Assembly (NCBI GenBank): GCA_021841935.1
Contig: JAKCDL010000019.1
Location: 1-41,629 of the forward strand
DNA: 41,629 nt
DNA from: Actinomycetes bacterium
Lineage (GTDB): Bacteria > Actinomycetota > Acidimicrobiia > Acidimicrobiales > Acidimicrobiaceae
Direction: 5' to 3'
A model generated the notes under the pieces. The model saw only the letters and a list, made by a program, of their open reading frames with translations. It ran no database searches and was not told the origin of the DNA. The number at the start of each line of letters is the position of its first letter. Positions within the stretch are counted from its first letter, which is position 1. A program made the position numbers and the translations under genes. Shown here in pieces: positions 32,908 through 41,497 of this stretch.

Positions 32908-34586
32908 AGCGTAGATCTTTTGGTGGCGGACAACTATTTGAACTAGAGACTCAGCCTCTAGTTAGAACTCTTGTTATCTCTTATCGTGGATGGCCTTTTT
33001 TAGCGAGATCGATCCAGGACGACCAGGCGGCGGTCGTCATAAAAGATGGCAGAGTAGTCTCCCTGACTAGTAGTGCTAGAAGGCTCGGGGTATCGATTGG
33101 CGATAGAGCCATAACGCTTGCATCTTCCTCTTTTGATCTTGTATGCATTGAAGATGACTTCGACTTCGATATGGCAGCCTTTGAAGAGGTCGTTGCGGTA
33201 GCCGAATCTTTTTGTCCAGAGGTTGAGATATTTTCTCCCGGAGTATGTGGATTCAACGTCAAAGGCCCTTCACGCTACTTCGGCGGAGAAGAGGCTCTTG
33301 TAGAAAAGGTGATCAATGCATTAGGCGCCTTATCCATCTCTAGTGCTGCTTCTACATCTGCTGTGAAACCTCCCGCTGGATCCAAGGGGTACCATCTTCT
33401 CTCCGATCGACTTTCGAACCTCTCCTTTGGTATAGGTCTAGCAGATGGTCCATTTGTAGCCAAAGTTGCATCGACCTTCTCCGCTGTAGTTGAGGCTGGC
33501 TCCTCTAGAGAATTTATCTCATGCTTTCCAGTTGGAATTTTAATTGAAGAAGGGGAGGTAGAGACCTTATCTAAGGTTGGAGTCAAGTCTGTGGGCCAGA
33601 TACTGGATATACCAAGAGACTTGATGGTGGAGCGCTTCGGCAAGGTCGGCAGTCGCCTTTACGAGCTAGCTAGGGGAGTAGATGGAGATCTGCTAGAGGC
33701 GCGAGAGATAAAAAAGCGTTACCACGTTCGTATAGATCTAGACCCCCCGGAGACTCTGAGCCAAGCGATCTCTTTTGCCATTAGGGCCAAGGTCGATGAC
33801 TTTTTCTCAGGTCTAACACTTGAGGGTATATATCCTCTTCGAGTTCGTATCTCATTTGAGACCGAGACGACGGAGGCTATGAGTAGGGTTTGGTCGAGTT
33901 CTGTGCCGATATCTCCCTCGTTTTTGATCAGCTACGTTAGAAGACAACTAGAGAGTTGGCAGAGTCCTACAGTAGGACAAGATCCTCCGCGTTCTGGGAT
34001 CATCTACTGTGACATTGAGGTGTTGGAGATTACCTCAACTCCGTTCGTTCAGCTAGATCTATATCAGGTAGCAATTCATCCCCAGGATAGAGTCTTGCGT
34101 GCCATAGAGAGAGCTCGTGACAAAGTTGGAGACGGCTCCATAAAGGTGCCTCGAAAGAGGGCGGGCAGGTCCCCCAAGGATCAGTTTCAGCTCCTCAACT
34201 GGCAGCTCGATCTCTTTGAAGAGGAGGCAAGGGCAGTTGAGGACAGAGAGAATCCGCCTTGGCCTGGTCAAGTTCCAAACATCAAACCTTCGATGGTCTT
34301 TGATCCGATGGTCGAGATGGAGATGGTATCTGAAAGTGGATCAATGGTAGGAGTCAGTCCAAGTGGTGAATTGACCTCTCATCCAAAGTTCTTCTCAGTC
34401 CCATCATTGGGTTGGAAGAAAAGACAGATCGAGCGCATCTTGGGGCCGTGGCCCATGAATGAACTATGGTGGGACGATGCGCGTCGAAGAAGGCTAGCTC
34501 GTGTTCAGATTGTAAGTTGCGACGGCGTAGCGCTGAATGCAGTGATGGAGTTCTCTAAGTGGCACCTTGAAGCTATCTACGATTAA
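32904..34586 (+). CDS. imuB: ImuB, catalytically inactive Y-family polymerase homologue
   Basis: A 560-residue DinB/Y-family fold protein that serves as the hub of the mutasome. The palm residues needed for catalysis are missing: the first strand reads LVISYRGWPF without the metal-binding Asp, and the usual SxDExxxD motif is replaced by FSPGVCGFNVKG. A consensus beta-clamp-binding motif QLDLF lies at residues 434-438. The C-terminal part (about 440-560) includes PWPMNELWW, found in ImuB proteins. Mycobacterial ImuB binds the clamp, ImuA' and DnaE2 in this way. The stop overlaps tail-to-tail with the stop of the opposite gene at 34583. Confidence 0.9.
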   Translation: MKRRSFGGGQLFELETQPLVRTLVISYRGWPFLARSIQDDQAAVVIKDGRVVSLTSSARRLGVSIGDRAITLASSSFDLVCIEDDFDFDMAAFEEVVAVAESFCPEVEIFSPGVCGFNVKGPSRYFGGEEALVEKVINALGALSISSAASTSAVKPPAGSKGYHLLSDRLSNLSFGIGLADGPFVAKVASTFSAVVEAGSSREFISCFPVGILIEEGEVETLSKVGVKSVGQILDIPRDLMVERFGKVGSRLYELARGVDGDLLEAREIKKRYHVRIDLDPPETLSQAISFAIRAKVDDFFSGLTLEGIYPLRVRISFETETTEAMSRVWSSSVPISPSFLISYVRRQLESWQSPTVGQDPPRSGIIYCDIEVLEITSTPFVQLDLYQVAIHPQDRVLRAIERARDKVGDGSIKVPRKRAGRSPKDQFQLLNWQLDLFEEEARAVEDRENPPWPGQVPNIKPSMVFDPMVEMEMVSESGSMVGVSPSGELTSHPKFFSVPSLGWKKRQIERILGPWPMNELWWDDARRRRLARVQIVSCDGVALNAVMEFSKWHLEAIYD

Positions 34587-35257
34587 TCGTTTGACTTTTT
34601 GCTATCCCAAAATTGAGTTGGGCTCATGGGTCTAGATGCTTCAAGTTCGACTACTTGGTTTGTGAGATCTTCAACCACTTTATCTTTTCCGTCATTACTT
34701 ACAGCAATTGCAAGTTTGATCCACTCGCTTGCCCAAGATTCGATTTGGGCACCCATAAACACGCGAAGGGGCTTTACATACTTGCTTGACGAGACGGTTA
34801 TCACTCCACCATTAGCACTTGCGGAGACGACGGTTGAAAGGGGTATTACGGTAGTCTTTTTCGTCCCGGTAAAGACGATTCTGCTACTAGTTATGTAGAG
34901 TTCGCCACTGTCTATACCTGCCTCATGGGTAGTACCTGATACGTAATGGCCCCTCGATCTTCCAACGTTATATCGAACGGATCTTCCTCCTAGGGATCCG
35001 ATGGGGATCGATACTCCTTGATGGCCAGAGACGTAGTGGCCAGCACTCTTTACCTGACCCATCAGCGAGACGTTGTGGACTTGGATGTAGACCCCTTCGC
35101 CCCGTTGAAGATTGAGGGAGTTATTTGTGAAGTCTCCCCCCTGCTTGATTAAGTTGAGGGCACTTTGCACTTCGTCGTGCTGCTGGTTCCACGCGTCGAA
35201 GGCAGCCTTAGCTTGTTCGAATTCATGCCGCTCTTTCATCCCCTTGAAAAGTTCCAC
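34583..35257 (-). CDS. Uncharacterised actinobacterial protein, GRAM/PH-like core
   Basis: A 224-residue protein without signal or membrane segment. A charged helical N-terminus (1-35) precedes a beta-rich core (about 50-190) that contains the hexapeptide GHYVSG twice, about 40 residues apart. GELYITSSRIVFTGTKKTTVIPLSTVV resembles the GRAM/PH-type 'sets a threshold, binds lipid or protein' fold seen in many actinobacterial hypothetical proteins. Function unknown. It lies between imuB and dnaE2 on the opposite strand, with stop codons of imuB and this gene overlapping by three bases. Its GTG start (35257, AGGG upstream) lies about 100 bases from the dnaE2 LexA box, so SOS control from the shared intergenic region is possible but unproven. 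Confidence 0.75.
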   Translation of the reverse strand: MELFKGMKERHEFEQAKAAFDAWNQQHDEVQSALNLIKQGGDFTNNSLNLQRGEGVYIQVHNVSLMGQVKSAGHYVSGHQGVSIPIGSLGGRSVRYNVGRSRGHYVSGTTHEAGIDSGELYITSSRIVFTGTKKTTVIPLSTVVSASANGGVITVSSSKYVKPLRVFMGAQIESWASEWIKLAIAVSNDGKDKVVEDLTNQVVELEASRPMSPTQFWDSKKSND

Positions 35258-35356
35258 TTCAACCCTATCTGGTAGTCCCTCTATCTTTTATAGCACTTGA
35301 ATGTTCTCTTTTGTATCGTAAGGCGCCTAGGAACTTACGCAAAGGTTTTCACTCTT

Positions 35357-35382
35357 TTTTATCGAACATATGTTCGATAAAA
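35357..35382 (+). promoter_or_regulatory. LexA/SOS box and leaderless promoter of dnaE2
   Basis: A perfect 26-bp palindrome (left arm TTTTATCGAACAT), centred between 35369 and 35370, has the same CGAACATATGTTCG core as the imuA' site. A -10-like TAAAAT at 35378-35383 begins 8 nt after the centre and ATG 35390 lies 20 nt after it, exactly as at imuA'. Confidence 0.88.
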
Positions 35383-35389
35383 TATAGAT

Positions 35390-38300
35390 ATGGCCCATGA
35401 ATATAGATATGCTGAGTTGCACTGCCACTCTAATTTCAGCTTCCTAGATGGCGTTTCATCTCCGGTTGAGATCGTAGAGAGAGCGATCGAGGTGGAGTTG
35501 CCTATATGCGCTTTGACCGATCACAATGGCCTCTACGGCGTGGTCGCCTTCTCTTCTGCTGCCAAGGGAACCCCTCTACGTACAGTCTTTGGAGCCGAAA
35601 TTACCCTAGAGAGCGATCGACCTCGTGACAACGTCGAAGATCCGACTGGTAACCACATAGTCGCCCTAGCTAAAGGGCCACGTGGTTATGGGCAACTATC
35701 TCGCCTCATCTCTGAGGGGCATATGGCAAATAGAGAAAAGGGTTCATTTGTTCTGACCCTCGACGATCTATCTCGAAACAACCTCGATGATATCTACTTT
35801 TTGAGTGGTTGTCGCAAGGGGGCGATATCGCAGGCGCTATATGAGAGGGGACCTTCAGCTGGATTGAGGGAGGCCTATCGATTGAGCGAAGCACTAGGTA
35901 GGGGTAACTTTGCTATCGAGTGTTGGGATCACGGAGATCCTGTCGATGAAGTTAGAAATGATGAGCTCATTAGGATCGCAGATCGTGCTGGCTTGAATGT
36001 AGTTGCTACCAATAACGTTCACTATGCGCGACCTACTGCCGCTCGCACCTACTCGACCGTCGCTGCTATTAGGGCAAATAGAACGCTAGAGGAGATAGAG
36101 GGTTGGCTCCCGCCGTCTCACCTTGCATATCTTCGCTCACCCAGGGAACAGTATCGAAGATTTGCAAGATATCAACGTCTCTTGGAGAACGCCTATGAAG
36201 TTGGTGATCTATGTGCATTTGACCTTTCGTTAGTGGCACCAAAGCTGCCTTCATTCGAACGTCCAGATGGGGTCAGTGAAGCTAACTACTTGAGGCAACT
36301 TACGTATGAAGGAGCATTGAAGAGGTATGGACCTAGGTCAAATGAGAGAGTGCGTGGAGCATACAAGCAGATAGAGTACGAGCTAGAGATAGTTGAGCGC
36401 CTTGGCTTTGAGGGCTACTTCCTGATCGTGTGGGACATAGTTCAATTCTCTAAGAGATCAAATATCTTCTGCCAAGGACGTGGATCTGCTGCTAATTCAG
36501 CAGTCTGCTACGCCCTTGGAATTACAAATGTCGACCCCGTCTCCCTCGGACTCCTCTTTGAGAGATTCCTATCGACCGAACGTGATGGCCCTCCTGATAT
36601 TGATGTTGACTTTGAAAGTGAGCGCCGAGAGGAGGTAATTCAATACGTCTATAGCAAGTATGGTCGTGACAAGGCAGCGATGGTTGCCAATGTGATCACC
36701 TATCGCTCTCGATCTATAGTTCGTGACCTTGGTAGGGTCTTTGGGTATCCCTCTTCAGTACTTTCAAAGTGGTCGAAGTCTATAGATAGGTATAAGTCGG
36801 TCAATGATCTTCTTGACGCCAAGGATCGAAGTGGAGTAGCTCTAGTTGAGATACCGCCAAAGATGGCTGAGATAGCTCGAACCATCGATAGGGCACCGCG
36901 CCATCTCGGTATTCACACTGGAGGTATGGTGATCTGCGATCGTCCAATTGTGGAGGTATGCCCAGTTGAATGGGCGAGAAGATCCGACCGCAGTGTGCTT
37001 CAGTGGGACAAGGATGATTGTGCGATTGCTGGCTTGGTGAAGTTTGACCTTCTTGGCCTTGGAATGCTCGAAGCACTCCATCGCATGGTTGACCTTGTGA
37101 AAAAGTTCCACGGAGTAGAGGTGGACTTAGCTCTTTTAGAGCAAGATAGCAACGTCTATGAGATGTTGGCAGCAGCAGATACCGTTGGTGTATTTCAGGT
37201 CGAAAGTCGAGCCCAGATGGCAACCCTACCTCGACTTAGACCCCGATGCTTCTATGACCTAGTAGTCGAGGTCGCACTAATTAGACCTGGTCCAATTCAA
37301 GGAGGGTCAGTCCACCCCTATATCCGTAGACGAAATGGTGAGGAGGAGATCACCTATCTTCACCCTCTCCTCGAGAAGTCTCTCAAGAAGACCCTTGGAG
37401 TACCACTATTTCAAGAGCAGCTCATGCAGATGGCTATAGATGTAGCAGGGTTTTCTCCTTCGGAGGCCGATCAATTACGCCAGGCTATGGGGTCAAAGCG
37501 CTCTACCGAGAGGATGGAACGACTGAGGGAGCGCTTCTACAAAGGAATGCAAGAGAATGATATCGAGGGAGATATCGCAGATGAGATCTTCTCTAAGTTG
37601 AAGGCCTTTGCTAACTTTGGCTTTCCAGAGAGTCACTCTGCCTCATTTGCCTATCTCGTCTACGCCTCGGCTTGGTTTAAGTTTTATTACCCTGCAGCCT
37701 TTGCTGCTGCGATAATTGACTCTCAACCCATGGGTTTTTGGTCTCCAGAGACGTTGGTTGAGGATGCTAAGCGCCATGGGGTAAGCGTGCTTGGTCCTCA
37801 CGTTAACTTCTCCAAGGGCGAGACCACCCTTGAATATAGGGAGGTAAATAACGAAGAGCCTCCACCTTTAGAGCAGGATAGTTACCTTTGGAAGATCTAT
37901 AGCAATGCCAAGAGGGGCCCACAGTTGAGGATTGGCCTCTCTTCAATCAGGAAGATCGGAGACAAATTGGCTCAAGAGATTGCAGATAAGGCGCCTTATG
38001 TCTCGATTGAAGAGCTAGCTATAGCTGCGAAGATTGACAAGGATCAAATGGAGTCTTTGGCAAAGGCGGGAGCCTTAGATCAACTTTCATCGAGCGGATC
38101 AAATGGTGGCCTCAATCGTCGTCAGGCCATTTGGGTCTCTGCTCCTCTGTCGGGGAGGGACAAGGAGGCTTTGCCAGGCATGGTGCTTGGTGATAGGGCG
38201 CCTTCATTTGAGGAGCCATCGACGATGGAGGCTAGTTATATGGATCTCGAATCCTTCGGTATTACTCCGAAGATGCACATAGTTGGATATCACCGAGACT

Positions 38301-38629
38301 ATCTAAGGTCGATCGGGGCGTTAGCTGCCGATGAACTGAAGGATGTAAAGAATCGTTCTCTGGTAAGGATCGCAGGCGTGGTTACCCACAGGCAGAGGCC
38401 AGCTACGGCTAAAGGGGTCACCTTTTTGTCGATTGAAGACGAGACGGGTCTGATAAATGTGGTTATCTCCATTACCACATGGGACAGGTACCGCTCTGTC
38501 GTTAGATCATCAAGTGCCCTAGTCATCGATGGTCAACTTGAGACTAAGTCAAACGTTATAAATGTCGTAGCTAGAAGGATTGCATCGTTGGAGATAGATA
38601 TCTTTTCGATGTCTAGAGACTTTAGATAG
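35390..38629 (+). CDS. dnaE2: Error-prone DNA polymerase III alpha subunit DnaE2
   Basis: A 1079-residue C-family polymerase of the DnaE2 (ImuC) type. The N-terminal PHP domain begins YAELHCHSNFSFLDGVS and continues ALTDHNGLYG. The polymerase active-site DxD lies in PDIDVDFES (about 400-408), preceded by QGRGSAANSAVCYALGI. The C-terminal OB domain shows VRIAGVVTHRQRP and FLSIEDETGLINVVI. The length suits DnaE2 (about 1050-1100) rather than DnaE1 (about 1170). It carries out the translesion step with ImuA'/ImuB. The start at ATG 35390 has no ribosome site, consistent with a leaderless mRNA from the LexA-controlled promoter. It ends eight bases from the stop of the convergent EamA gene. Confidence 0.95.
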   Translation: MAHEYRYAELHCHSNFSFLDGVSSPVEIVERAIEVELPICALTDHNGLYGVVAFSSAAKGTPLRTVFGAEITLESDRPRDNVEDPTGNHIVALAKGPRGYGQLSRLISEGHMANREKGSFVLTLDDLSRNNLDDIYFLSGCRKGAISQALYERGPSAGLREAYRLSEALGRGNFAIECWDHGDPVDEVRNDELIRIADRAGLNVVATNNVHYARPTAARTYSTVAAIRANRTLEEIEGWLPPSHLAYLRSPREQYRRFARYQRLLENAYEVGDLCAFDLSLVAPKLPSFERPDGVSEANYLRQLTYEGALKRYGPRSNERVRGAYKQIEYELEIVERLGFEGYFLIVWDIVQFSKRSNIFCQGRGSAANSAVCYALGITNVDPVSLGLLFERFLSTERDGPPDIDVDFESERREEVIQYVYSKYGRDKAAMVANVITYRSRSIVRDLGRVFGYPSSVLSKWSKSIDRYKSVNDLLDAKDRSGVALVEIPPKMAEIARTIDRAPRHLGIHTGGMVICDRPIVEVCPVEWARRSDRSVLQWDKDDCAIAGLVKFDLLGLGMLEALHRMVDLVKKFHGVEVDLALLEQDSNVYEMLAAADTVGVFQVESRAQMATLPRLRPRCFYDLVVEVALIRPGPIQGGSVHPYIRRRNGEEEITYLHPLLEKSLKKTLGVPLFQEQLMQMAIDVAGFSPSEADQLRQAMGSKRSTERMERLRERFYKGMQENDIEGDIADEIFSKLKAFANFGFPESHSASFAYLVYASAWFKFYYPAAFAAAIIDSQPMGFWSPETLVEDAKRHGVSVLGPHVNFSKGETTLEYREVNNEEPPPLEQDSYLWKIYSNAKRGPQLRIGLSSIRKIGDKLAQEIADKAPYVSIEELAIAAKIDKDQMESLAKAGALDQLSSSGSNGGLNRRQAIWVSAPLSGRDKEALPGMVLGDRAPSFEEPSTMEASYMDLESFGITPKMHIVGYHRDYLRSIGALAADELKDVKNRSLVRIAGVVTHRQRPATAKGVTFLSIEDETGLINVVISITTWDRYRSVVRSSSALVIDGQLETKSNVINVVARRIASLEIDIFSMSRDFR

Positions 38630-38637
38630 CTCTTGAA

Positions 38638-39519
38638 CTACTCTTCAGCGACCGATGACCGGGAGATGACTACAAACGATAGGGCAACAATTGTGATCGC
38701 CGTCCCAAGGACCTGCGAGATCGAGACCGATTGACCAAGCATGATATAGGAGAAGATGATTGTAACTATAGGGGCACCAAGCGTAAGAAGCGAAGCTGTA
38801 ACCAAGGTTGTATGTTTGTGAGCCCAATTGAATGCAAAGTGTCCGCCACCTGGAACGACGGCGAGAAGTAGAACGAGGGCCAAGGTGGAGATCGACGGGA
38901 TTGAATTGGTGTGAGAAAAGAGGGCTAAGGGAAGAAGAAAAATCGTTGCCCAGATCTGTAGTCCTAGCTGGTATTCAAGTGTCGAGACGCTCTTTCTCGC
39001 CTGCTTTGAAAATATAAAGTATGCAGCATATGAGAGAAGCGCTATGAATGCTAGAAAGTCTCCAAAGAAGGTATCGTGCCCTGACTTCGGAGCCCCAAAG
39101 ATAGCAATTGATGTTCCAATGATTGCTACGAGGCCGGCTAGTACTGCCTTCTTCTCGACCCTTTCTCCAAATAGACGACTCGAAACAAGCATAAGAAGAA
39201 ATGGCTGAAGGGTGCCGATGATCGTTGCGGTGTTAGGCGATGTGTACTTCACTGCAGTGAAGAATGCCGCTGAGTTGATCGCGAATGACAGGCCACCGAA
39301 GAGGCTCTTCCTCATGCCATCTTTGGTCAGTCTTCCTTTGGTTGCAACTAAGAGGACGTAAGCCATGGCTACGCCCATAACCATCCGTATGAACGACAGT
39401 TCGGGACCGGGGAGGGGGATGACATTTGCGAGGACGTTCCCAAATCCCCAAACTGCAACGGCATAGAGCGTGGCGCTTACGCCTATTGGGGAGGTCTTGT
39501 TAATGGTTTCTGTGGACAA
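38638..39519 (-). CDS. EamA/DMT-superfamily transporter
   Basis: A 293-residue integral membrane protein with about ten hydrophobic segments in two EamA repeats, e.g. LYAVAVWGFGNVLANVIP, AFFTAVKYTSPNTATIIGTLQPF at the first repeat's end and TLVTASLLTLGAPIVTIIFSY in the second. The family exports amino acids, nucleosides or other metabolites; the substrate is unknown. The start is TTG 39519, without a clear ribosome site. It is convergent with dnaE2 with only eight bases between the stops and no visible terminator, so antisense overlap of the transcripts is likely. Confidence 0.88.
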   Translation of the reverse strand: MSTETINKTSPIGVSATLYAVAVWGFGNVLANVIPLPGPELSFIRMVMGVAMAYVLLVATKGRLTKDGMRKSLFGGLSFAINSAAFFTAVKYTSPNTATIIGTLQPFLLMLVSSRLFGERVEKKAVLAGLVAIIGTSIAIFGAPKSGHDTFFGDFLAFIALLSYAAYFIFSKQARKSVSTLEYQLGLQIWATIFLLPLALFSHTNSIPSISTLALVLLLAVVPGGGHFAFNWAHKHTTLVTASLLTLGAPIVTIIFSYIMLGQSVSISQVLGTAITIVALSFVVISRSSVAEE

Positions 39520-39863
39520 CTTTATTTACTACAACCGTTTCAAAAAAATAAAATGCGTTCCGTTACTCGTACTCGCCACTCGAACACAGTTGCCAAACAG
39601 TGGCCGGGCGACGAAACTTATACTTAACAGGCTAACGGAGAATCGATAGTCGGTCGTCAAAGTAGAAGCAAGGTGGGCAATTTTTTATGCGGAGAGTGAT
39701 AATTTGACTCTTTTGCAAGTGAGACGATTGAAAAGTGAGATCTGATGGTCTGCAACTTTGCTTTTAGATGCTCCAAGCTTCAAGGTGACCTTTTGTCGAA
39801 AGGCCAAACTCTACTTTGAACTCGCCCAACACTCCGACTCTTCAAACCCATGGGTAGCGATTG
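39520..39863. other. Intergenic region upstream of EamA gene and repeat remnant
   Basis: No intact gene, RNA or insertion-sequence end could be recognised. The promoter of the EamA gene should lie near 39530-39600. The segment 39690-39863 has the loose look of decayed coding sequence but no frame is long enough to identify. Confidence 0.3.
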
Positions 39864-40258
39864 ATGCCATCCAATGGGACCGTTTATAGCTTCGTTGATC
39901 CATTGAGCAAAGATGGCGGACCTCCCTCCTTTCCGTCGCCACTAACTTCTTCCCCTTCTCCAGTTCAACTTCAACAGGTGTCGGAATTGTTACAACAAAT
40001 AATGGGCAAGGAACCTAGGTAGTAAATAACCGAGGAATGGCAGAAAGCCATGGGGTATCCCTCAGCTATGGCAACTTGTTCAAATCCCAGTTCAACGAGG
40101 CAATAGTTGGCATGGCTTCTGCTCCAGATGGCAATGGATATTGGCTAGTTGCCTCCGATGGCGGAATCTATACCCATGGAGATGCTCAATTTTTTGGCTC
40201 GTTAGGGTCGCAAAGCCTAAGCACTCCCCTAGTTGATACGTCAGCAACTCCGTTCTAA
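39864..40258 (+). pseudogene. Remnant of a cell-surface repeat protein ('GYWLVASDGG' repeats)
   Basis: The frame ending at 40258 encodes IVGMASAPDGNGYWLVASDG, then GIYTHGDAQFFGS. This is one and a half copies of the propeller-like repeat that fills large secreted proteins of acidimicrobia and other actinobacteria. Upstream in the same frame TSTGVGIVTTNNGQGT runs into a TAG at 40016-40018 and continues as VVNNRGMAESHG. In another frame, SNGTVYSF (39870-39893) looks like a further repeat piece. The only complete frame, ATG 40037-40258 (73 residues), has no signal peptide and too few repeats to be functional. I read this as a decayed fragment with an in-frame stop and a frameshift. The 40259-40595 stretch shows nothing else recognisable. 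Confidence 0.6.
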
Positions 40259-40595
40259 CAAAGGCAAACCCTAGCTATTCGATACTCCGAGACAAAGGTG
40301 GCAGCTAACGGAAACCATCAACCCGTTCTAGACCTTCATTTCGTCGTTAATTCTTTCACCGGCCCCCCAATTTACATAGTCACCGTAAGATTTGGTTGCA
40401 AAGGTTATTTGGTGACCAAGGTTCTCGGATCCCCAAGCCAAACCGGGTCGAGTTATGTTTCATGTTGCCGTACTTTCCTTTCATCCCAGCCTTACTGAAC
40501 TTTTACCGGAGTATCGATGGTCGGCAATCTTGAAAGCCGCATAGTAAAATTCGACAGGATGTCGTGTATGACGAGATATTCAAGAACGCATATTT

Positions 40596-40611
40596 TGTGA
40601 ACAATTTCACT
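40596..40611. promoter_or_regulatory. CRP/GlxR-like site upstream of livG
   Basis: TGTGA-ACAATT-TCACT matches the CRP-family consensus TGTGA-N6-TCACA at nine of ten positions. It lies 52 bases before the proposed livG start at 40663. A perfect copy of the same consensus occurs at 11453-11468. Confidence 0.45.
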
Positions 40612-40662
40612 TAATCTTTGATTATGCGATGCAATTTATCGCACAACGTGGCAATATTTGCT

Positions 40663-41436
40663 ATGGAAAATTCAAGCCTACAAGTCGAAGAGATAACAGT
40701 ACGTTTCGGTGGTCTTGTAGCCCTAGACCGAGTGAGCGCTACCTTCAAAGAGCGCGAAGTTCACGGGGTTATTGGGCCAAATGGTGCTGGTAAGACGACT
40801 CTATTCAATGTCGTATCTGGCTTTGTCAAGGCAGATCTAGGTAAGCTGAGCTTTTTTGGCGAAGAGGTATCGTCCCACAGACCCGAAAAACTTAGTAAGT
40901 ACGGAGTCGCTAGGACCTTGCAGGGACTCGGATTGTTTGCGCGTATGTCCGTTCTCGAAAACGTCATGATCGGTTTAACTTCAACTGGGAAGACCAAAAA
41001 CTTTGGCGGAATGCTCGGCTTTGGAAGGCCAGTCAAGGAAGAACGGATATTTCGCGAGCGGGCACTTTCGAAACTCAACGAGCTCGAATTGGGTCAATAC
41101 GTCGATCGGATGCCGCCATCGCTCCCGTATGCGATTCAGAAAAAGGTAGCCCTAGCGCGTGCTTTGGTACTGGAACCGCGCTTTCTAATGCTGGACGAAC
41201 CTGCTTCGGGGCTAAGCAACGACGAGATGGATGAACTTGGAGATCTGATTCTAAAGCTCTCTGAAAAGATGGGTATTGTACTTGTCGAGCATCATATGGA
41301 CCTAGTCATGCGAGTTTGCGATGTGATAACGGTCCTTGATTTTGGCCGGGTCATAGCGGAGGGGACTCCTGATGAGATTCGATCAAATCCTCAGGTTACG
41401 GAGGCCTACCTTGGCGAAGAGGTGAATACGCATTAG
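40663..41436 (+). CDS. livG: Branched-chain amino acid-type ABC transporter ATP-binding protein LivG
   Basis: A 257-residue ABC ATPase of the LivG group. Walker A is GPNGAGKTT, the Q-loop region reads ARTLQGLGLF, Walker B is FLMLDEPASGL and the switch His is in LVEHHMD. The C-terminal VLDFGRVIAEGTPDEIRSNPQVTEAYLG is characteristic. The signature is altered: LPYAIQKKVALARAL where LSYGxQRxxEIARAL is usual, with Pro and Ala for Ser and Gly. ATG 40663 gives the family's N-terminus; TTG 40618 and GTG 40648 are in frame but unlikely. It is followed by livF after 61 bases. The permeases and binding protein are outside the window, so the substrate (branched-chain amino acids, amides or urea) is open. 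Confidence 0.9.
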   Translation: MENSSLQVEEITVRFGGLVALDRVSATFKEREVHGVIGPNGAGKTTLFNVVSGFVKADLGKLSFFGEEVSSHRPEKLSKYGVARTLQGLGLFARMSVLENVMIGLTSTGKTKNFGGMLGFGRPVKEERIFRERALSKLNELELGQYVDRMPPSLPYAIQKKVALARALVLEPRFLMLDEPASGLSNDEMDELGDLILKLSEKMGIVLVEHHMDLVMRVCDVITVLDFGRVIAEGTPDEIRSNPQVTEAYLGEEVNTH

Positions 41437-41497
41437 TCAAACTCGTTTTAGCTAGTTTCGTTCGTAATGTAATCGTTAGTTGGAACCGGGGGATTGG

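Noticed and set aside
35325..35346. Short inverted repeat CGTAAG/CTTACG between the GRAM-like gene and dnaE2
   Set aside because: Six-base arms with an 11-base spacer can occur by chance; it is not seen at the other LexA-controlled promoter.
40298..40498. A 66-codon frame starting at GTG downstream of the repeat remnant
   Set aside because: No ribosome site or protein signature; likely part of the decayed region.
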